From: Coriobacteriia bacterium
GTDB taxonomy: Bacteria; Actinomycetota; Coriobacteriia; Coriobacteriales; UBA8131
DNA length: 64,000 bases
NCBI GenBank assembly: GCA_009783085.1
Contig: WRHU01000005.1
Location: 62,001 to 126,000, forward strand
Reading direction: 5' to 3'
Position 1 is the stretch's first letter; each line of letters opens with the position of its first letter. Below are positions 60,685-64,000 of this stretch, piece by piece. Position numbers and translations under genes: made by a program. The notes beneath the pieces are model-generated. The model saw only the letters and a list, made by a program, of their open reading frames with translations, ran no database searches and had not been told where the DNA came from.

Positions 60685-62028
60685 TTACGCCCTCAAAGCC
60701 TTGGGAACATACGCACAATACGGCTCTTCGTCAAGATAATCTCCTGTGTTTTCAAGCGCACGCGCACGGCAACCTCCGCACACCGCCTTGTATTCACACG
60801 CTCCGCATTTACCTTTGAGCTTACTGTAGTCACGCAGGTCATTAAAGACCGGCGAGTTAGTCCAGATCTCACCAAAGGGCTGCTCCTTGACGTTGCCCAG
60901 CTGCATATCAAAGTATCCGCAGGGCTGCAAATCGCCCACGTGCGAAATAAAACAAAAGGTGATGCCGCCCAAACAACCCCGTGTCATCGCATCAAGGCCA
61001 TAAGTTTCGGGAGTGACCTCCCTGCCCTCCTCTTTTGCTTTTTGCCGAATAATCCGATAATACTGCGGAGAGTCCGTGGGCTTGAAGTGCAAAGATGAGG
61101 TCTGCTGGCGGTCATACGCCCACGTGAGCGCATCTTCATATTCCTGCGGCGTAAGCTCTAAATCGCGCAGATTGTCGCCCCGTCCCGTAGGAACGAGCAT
61201 AAAAATGTGGAAAGCATCAACGCCAAGGCTCTCGGCAAGGTCGTGCATTTCTACCAGTTTTTTATGGTTGAGCTTGGTCACCGTGGTGTTAATTTGCACA
61301 CCAACGCCGTGTGCCTTAACGGTTTTAATGCCCCGAATGGTGTCCTCAAAACAACCCTTTATGCCTCTGAACTCGTCGTGTTCTTGGGCGTTTGGAAAAT
61401 CTATCGAAACAGAAATGCGGGGGATTTTATGCTCTTTGAGTTTTTGTGCAATCTCATCGGTGATGAGCGTGGCGTTAGTGCCTACAACGGGCATCGCACC
61501 TTTTTCTTGCGCATAGTCAATGATGTCCCAAAGATCAGGACGCAAAAGAGGCTCGCCGCCGGTCAGAATTAAAATTGGGTTGGTGATGGCAGTAATGTCG
61601 TCAATAGTGTTTTTAATTTGGTCGAGCGACAGTTCACCGGGATAGGTGCCGAACTCAGAGGCGGCACGGCAATGCACGCAGCTCAAGTTGCACGACCGGG
61701 TAATTTCCCATGCGATAATGCGTGGTGGTTTGATGCCGGTGCGCTCCTCATAGGCGATCGCAGCAGGCCCACCTCCCGGACGAAAACCAACCGAGCGTGC
61801 GCCGCCGTGGCGTTGGAGAGCTGCAGGGTGGCCGCCTGTTTTCGGTACACCAGCGGGATGACCGCCGCCAGAACTGCTGCCGCCGCCAGAACTGCTGCCA
61901 CCGCCAGAACCACCGCCCAAGGGAATGCCCACGCCTGTTTTTCCGCAGCCAGCCTCTATCTCGGCAAGCTCTTGTTCTCTTTTGATATCTTGTTTGTCAT
62001 TAAACATAGTATTTTGCCTAGCTTTCAT
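60685..62028 (-). CDS. ahbD: Heme synthase AhbD (radical SAM/SPASM, iron-coproporphyrin III decarboxylase)
   Basis: A 447-residue radical SAM enzyme for the last step to heme b. The cluster motif is CNLSCVHC; GGEPLLRPD follows; the C-terminal auxiliary cluster region reads CFISHVGDLQPCGYF ... GKCGACEYKAVCGGCRARA, typical of AhbD. The core starts near residue 100; the preceding part is a Gly/Ser-rich repeat (GGGSGGGSSSGGG) plus a His/Pro/Gly stretch, absent from relatives. Start at 62028 with GAGAG; an ATG seven codons on is an alternative. Confidence 0.9.
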   Translation of the reverse strand: MKARQNTMFNDKQDIKREQELAEIEAGCGKTGVGIPLGGGSGGGSSSGGGSSSGGGHPAGVPKTGGHPAALQRHGGARSVGFRPGGGPAAIAYEERTGIKPPRIIAWEITRSCNLSCVHCRAASEFGTYPGELSLDQIKNTIDDITAITNPILILTGGEPLLRPDLWDIIDYAQEKGAMPVVGTNATLITDEIAQKLKEHKIPRISVSIDFPNAQEHDEFRGIKGCFEDTIRGIKTVKAHGVGVQINTTVTKLNHKKLVEMHDLAESLGVDAFHIFMLVPTGRGDNLRDLELTPQEYEDALTWAYDRQQTSSLHFKPTDSPQYYRIIRQKAKEEGREVTPETYGLDAMTRGCLGGITFCFISHVGDLQPCGYFDMQLGNVKEQPFGEIWTNSPVFNDLRDYSKLKGKCGACEYKAVCGGCRARALENTGDYLDEEPYCAYVPKALRA

Positions 62029-62046
62029 AGACTCTCTATAACTCCC

Positions 62047-63024
62047 CTACCCGCGCAACCAGCGAGCAACGTCTTTGGCGTGATAGCTAATAATCAGCTG
62101 CGCTCCAGCACGCTTAAAGCCCGTCATGGTTTCCATTACCACACGCTGCTCGTCAATCCAACCTTGAGCTGCCGCGGCCTTGACCATTGCGTACTCTCCA
62201 GAAACGTTATATGCCACCACGGGATACCCAAACTCATCTTTTACCCGACGGATAATGTCCATATACGCCAGCGCAGGCTTTACGATAACCACATCGCAGC
62301 CCTCCCCAATGTCGAGCGCAACCTCTCTGAGCGCCTCATCACCATTGGCAGGATCCATCTGATACGCACGACGGTCGCCAAAGGCAGGCGTAGAATCCGC
62401 CGCCTCTCTAAACGGTCCGTAATAACCGCTCGCATACTTGGCAGAATATGCCATGATGGGCACGCTCTCAAAGCCAGTGTCATCAAGAGCGGTGCGCAAG
62501 GCAGCAACCCTTCCGTCCATCATGTCTGACGGCGCCACCATATCAGCACCGGCACGTGCGTGAGAAACCGCCTCTTTAGCAAGCAGCTCAAGCGTTTGGT
62601 CGTTAAGCACTGCGCCGTTCTCGTCCACAATGCCACAGTGACCGTGGTCGGTATACTCACACAAACACACATCGGTAATCACATAAAAATCAGGGTGGCT
62701 TGCCTTGATGGTGCGTATTGCCTCTTGCACAATGCCGTGGTCATCATAAGCCTCCGAGCCCAGCGCATCTTTGTTCTCGGGCAGCCCAAACAAAATAACC
62801 GCCAAAATGCCCAGCTCAACAAGCTCGGTTATCTCGGCTTCAAGTTTGTCGAGCGAAACTTGATACACGCCTGGCATTGAAGAAACCTCGTCGCGCAGGC
62901 CCTTCCCCGGCTTTACAAACAGCGGATAAATAAAATCGCTCGCCGAAAGCCGTGTTTCGCACATCATGGCACGAATGCTTGCGTTTGCCCGCAGGCGACG
63001 GGGGCGATACTCTGGATAGTTCAT
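62047..63024 (-). CDS. hemB: Porphobilinogen synthase (5-aminolevulinate dehydratase)
   Basis: A 325-residue enzyme condensing two 5-aminolevulinates. [14 protein letters not shown] supplies the three Zn-binding Cys; the Schiff-base lysines lie in [16 protein letters not shown] and [22 protein letters not shown] is also present. GGAG precedes the ATG. It sits between ahbC and ahbD in the same direction, so early and late heme genes are transcribed together. Confidence 0.95.
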   Translation of the reverse strand: MNYPEYRPRRLRANASIRAMMCETRLSASDFIYPLFVKPGKGLRDEVSSMPGVYQVSLDKLEAEITELVELGILAVILFGLPENKDALGSEAYDDHGIVQEAIRTIKASHPDFYVITDVCLCEYTDHGHCGIVDENGAVLNDQTLELLAKEAVSHARAGADMVAPSDMMDGRVAALRTALDDTGFESVPIMAYSAKYASGYYGPFREAADSTPAFGDRRAYQMDPANGDEALREVALDIGEGCDVVIVKPALAYMDIIRRVKDEFGYPVVAYNVSGEYAMVKAAAAQGWIDEQRVVMETMTGFKRAGAQLIISYHAKDVARWLRG

Positions 63025-63029
63025 ACTGG

Positions 63030-63113
63030 CACTCCTAACTCGGCGTTCTTGCGGCGCTCAGCAGTGTTCTTGCAACACTCCTGCGACACTCCTGCAACAC
63101 TTCTCCAGTGCTC
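63030..63113. repeat. Decayed 11-bp tandem repeats between ahbC and hemB
   Basis: CACTCCTGCAA and variants (CGTTCTTGCGG, TGTTCTTGCAA, CACTCCTGCGA, CACTTCTCCAG) repeat about seven times, ending at the ahbC stop. Confidence 0.75.
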
Positions 63114-64000
63114 CTAATCAGCCTTTTTTATTTCCTCGTCGGTGAGGTAGCAGGCGGGGTCGGTATCCCACAAGTCGCCCGTTGCGGCCTCACTTCTCAC
63201 TCGGAAGTTGCCTCCGCAAATATCAAGCCAACGGCACTCCTCGCAACGACCCTTTACGTACGGACGTTTATTTTTGAGGCGCTTCATAAGTTCGCTGCGC
63301 TCATCGTTGCCAGAAACATCGGTCCAAATCTCGCTAAACGGACGCTCTCGCACGTTGCCAAGCGAAAAGTGTCGCCAAAATTGGTCGGGGTAGACCTCGC
63401 CGTCCCACGAAATACAACCAATACCGTTGCCCGAGGAGTTGCCCTGGTTCCACTGGAGGAGCTGCAATACGTCCTCGGCACGCTTGGGGTCCTCTTTGAG
63501 AAGCTCCATGTAAACAAACGGGCCGTCGGCGTGGTTGTCAACCGTCAATATCTCAGGCGTGAGCCCCTTGTCAAACATGGCTTGGGTGCGATCCATAATA
63601 AGGCGCACCGCCTTGCGCGTTTCGTCGTGGTCAAGATCCTCTTTCATAAGTTCGCTTCCCCGTCCGGTGTACACAAGGTGATAAAAACACGCACGAGGGA
63701 TATTTTCTTGCTCAAGCAGGTCAAAAACGTCGTTAATATCTTGCCAGTTGCGCTTGTTGATGGTCATGCGCAGGCCCACTTTGATACCAGCGTTGGTAGC
63801 GTTTCGCACGCCACGGATTGCCTTGTCAAACGAGCCTGGGATTCCTCTAAAATCGTCGTGCGTTGCGGGGCCTCCGTCAAGCGAAATGCCCACGTACGAA
63901 AGCCCTACCTCGGCAAATTGCTCAGCAAGTTTGGGCGTAATAAGCGTGCCGTTTGTTGAGATAACCACCCGCATGCCCTTGCCCTTTGCGTAATGCATAA
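63114..64000 (-). CDS. ahbC: 12,18-didecarboxysiroheme deacetylase AhbC (radical SAM, partial N-terminus)
   Basis: The frame is open through the right edge; 295 C-terminal residues are seen. The AhbC/NirJ pattern is clear: STNGTLITPK, GISLDGG, then VDNHADGPFVYMEL, NSSGNGIGCISWDGEVYPDQ and FWRHFSLGNVRERPF, ending in the auxiliary cluster motif CEECRWLDICGGNFRVR. The N-terminal radical-SAM CxxxCxxC lies beyond the window. The enzyme converts didecarboxysiroheme to iron-coproporphyrin III, the AhbD substrate. First gene in view of the ahbC-hemB-ahbD-ahbAB-hemL run. Confidence 0.9.
   Translation of the reverse strand, partial: MHYAKGKGMRVVISTNGTLITPKLAEQFAEVGLSYVGISLDGGPATHDDFRGIPGSFDKAIRGVRNATNAGIKVGLRMTINKRNWQDINDVFDLLEQENIPRACFYHLVYTGRGSELMKEDLDHDETRKAVRLIMDRTQAMFDKGLTPEILTVDNHADGPFVYMELLKEDPKRAEDVLQLLQWNQGNSSGNGIGCISWDGEVYPDQFWRHFSLGNVRERPFSEIWTDVSGNDERSELMKRLKNKRPYVKGRCEECRWLDICGGNFRVRSEAATGDLWDTDPACYLTDEEIKKAD

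Overview
The window looks like a chromosome segment of an anaerobic actinobacterium of the class Coriobacteriia (Eggerthella-like lineage). Three things point there: an assimilated-nitrite/heme-rich respiratory gene set (NrfA, NrfH, CcmF), the siroheme-dependent alternative heme pathway (AhbA/B, AhbC, AhbD with HemB and HemL), and FeoAB with a Cys-rich FeoB-associated protein. Base composition is near 50% GC by eye, low for this class; an organism such as Cryptobacterium would fit, but that is a guess from memory. No rRNA, CRISPR array, prophage or insertion sequence is visible.

Layout. 1-7421: AT-richer cell-surface polymer cluster (pyruvyl transferase, two CDP-glycerol/ribitol-type polymerases, cytidylyltransferase, epimerase, TagGH exporter). 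7554-11028: tRNA-Arg, then feoA-feoB-Cys-rich protein. 11051-16209: nrfA-nrfH-ccmF for ammonifying nitrite reduction. 16703-23271: Fe-S aldo/keto reductase, phosphoesterase, purL-purQ-purS, a repeat-rich membrane protein. 23569-28106: MFS carrier and a very large orphan sensor that joins ferredoxin, [FeFe]-hydrogenase-like, PAS, histidine kinase and receiver modules. 28586-29383: tRNA-Asp and a DinJ/YafQ-type toxin-antitoxin pair. 29583-34654: RlpA-like wall protein, aminotransferase, Ddl, amidohydrolase. 34655-35326: gene-free stretch packed with perfect palindromes. 35327-37602: GntR-ABC transporter operon. 37976-42518: tRNA-Ser, ACT protein, laccase-domain protein, asd, mobB, lysC. 42786-44785: HaeIII-like restriction-modification pair. 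44787-53395: purD, DinG-type helicase, thioesterase, Rrf2 regulator, SDR and others. 53754-58035: tRNA-Ser, K+ channel, UPF0210, serS, YtxH protein. 58319-64000: hemL-ahbAB-ahbD-hemB-ahbC operon.

The genes form a coherent physiology: Feo imports ferrous iron, the Ahb route makes heme from siroheme, CcmF attaches heme to c-type cytochromes, and NrfHA consume it for nitrite respiration; Rrf2 and the hydrogenase-like sensor are candidate redox monitors.

The most unusual trait is genome-wide: at least a dozen conserved proteins here (PurL, PurQ, TagH, CcmF, GntR, FeoB, MobB, AhbD, DinG, an aldo/keto reductase, a laccase-domain protein and others) carry low-complexity, tandem-repeat tails or insertions, and many intergenic gaps hold decayed 11-50 bp tandem repeats. 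Together with the hydrogenase-like hybrid kinase and the palindrome cluster, these are the items most worth following up.
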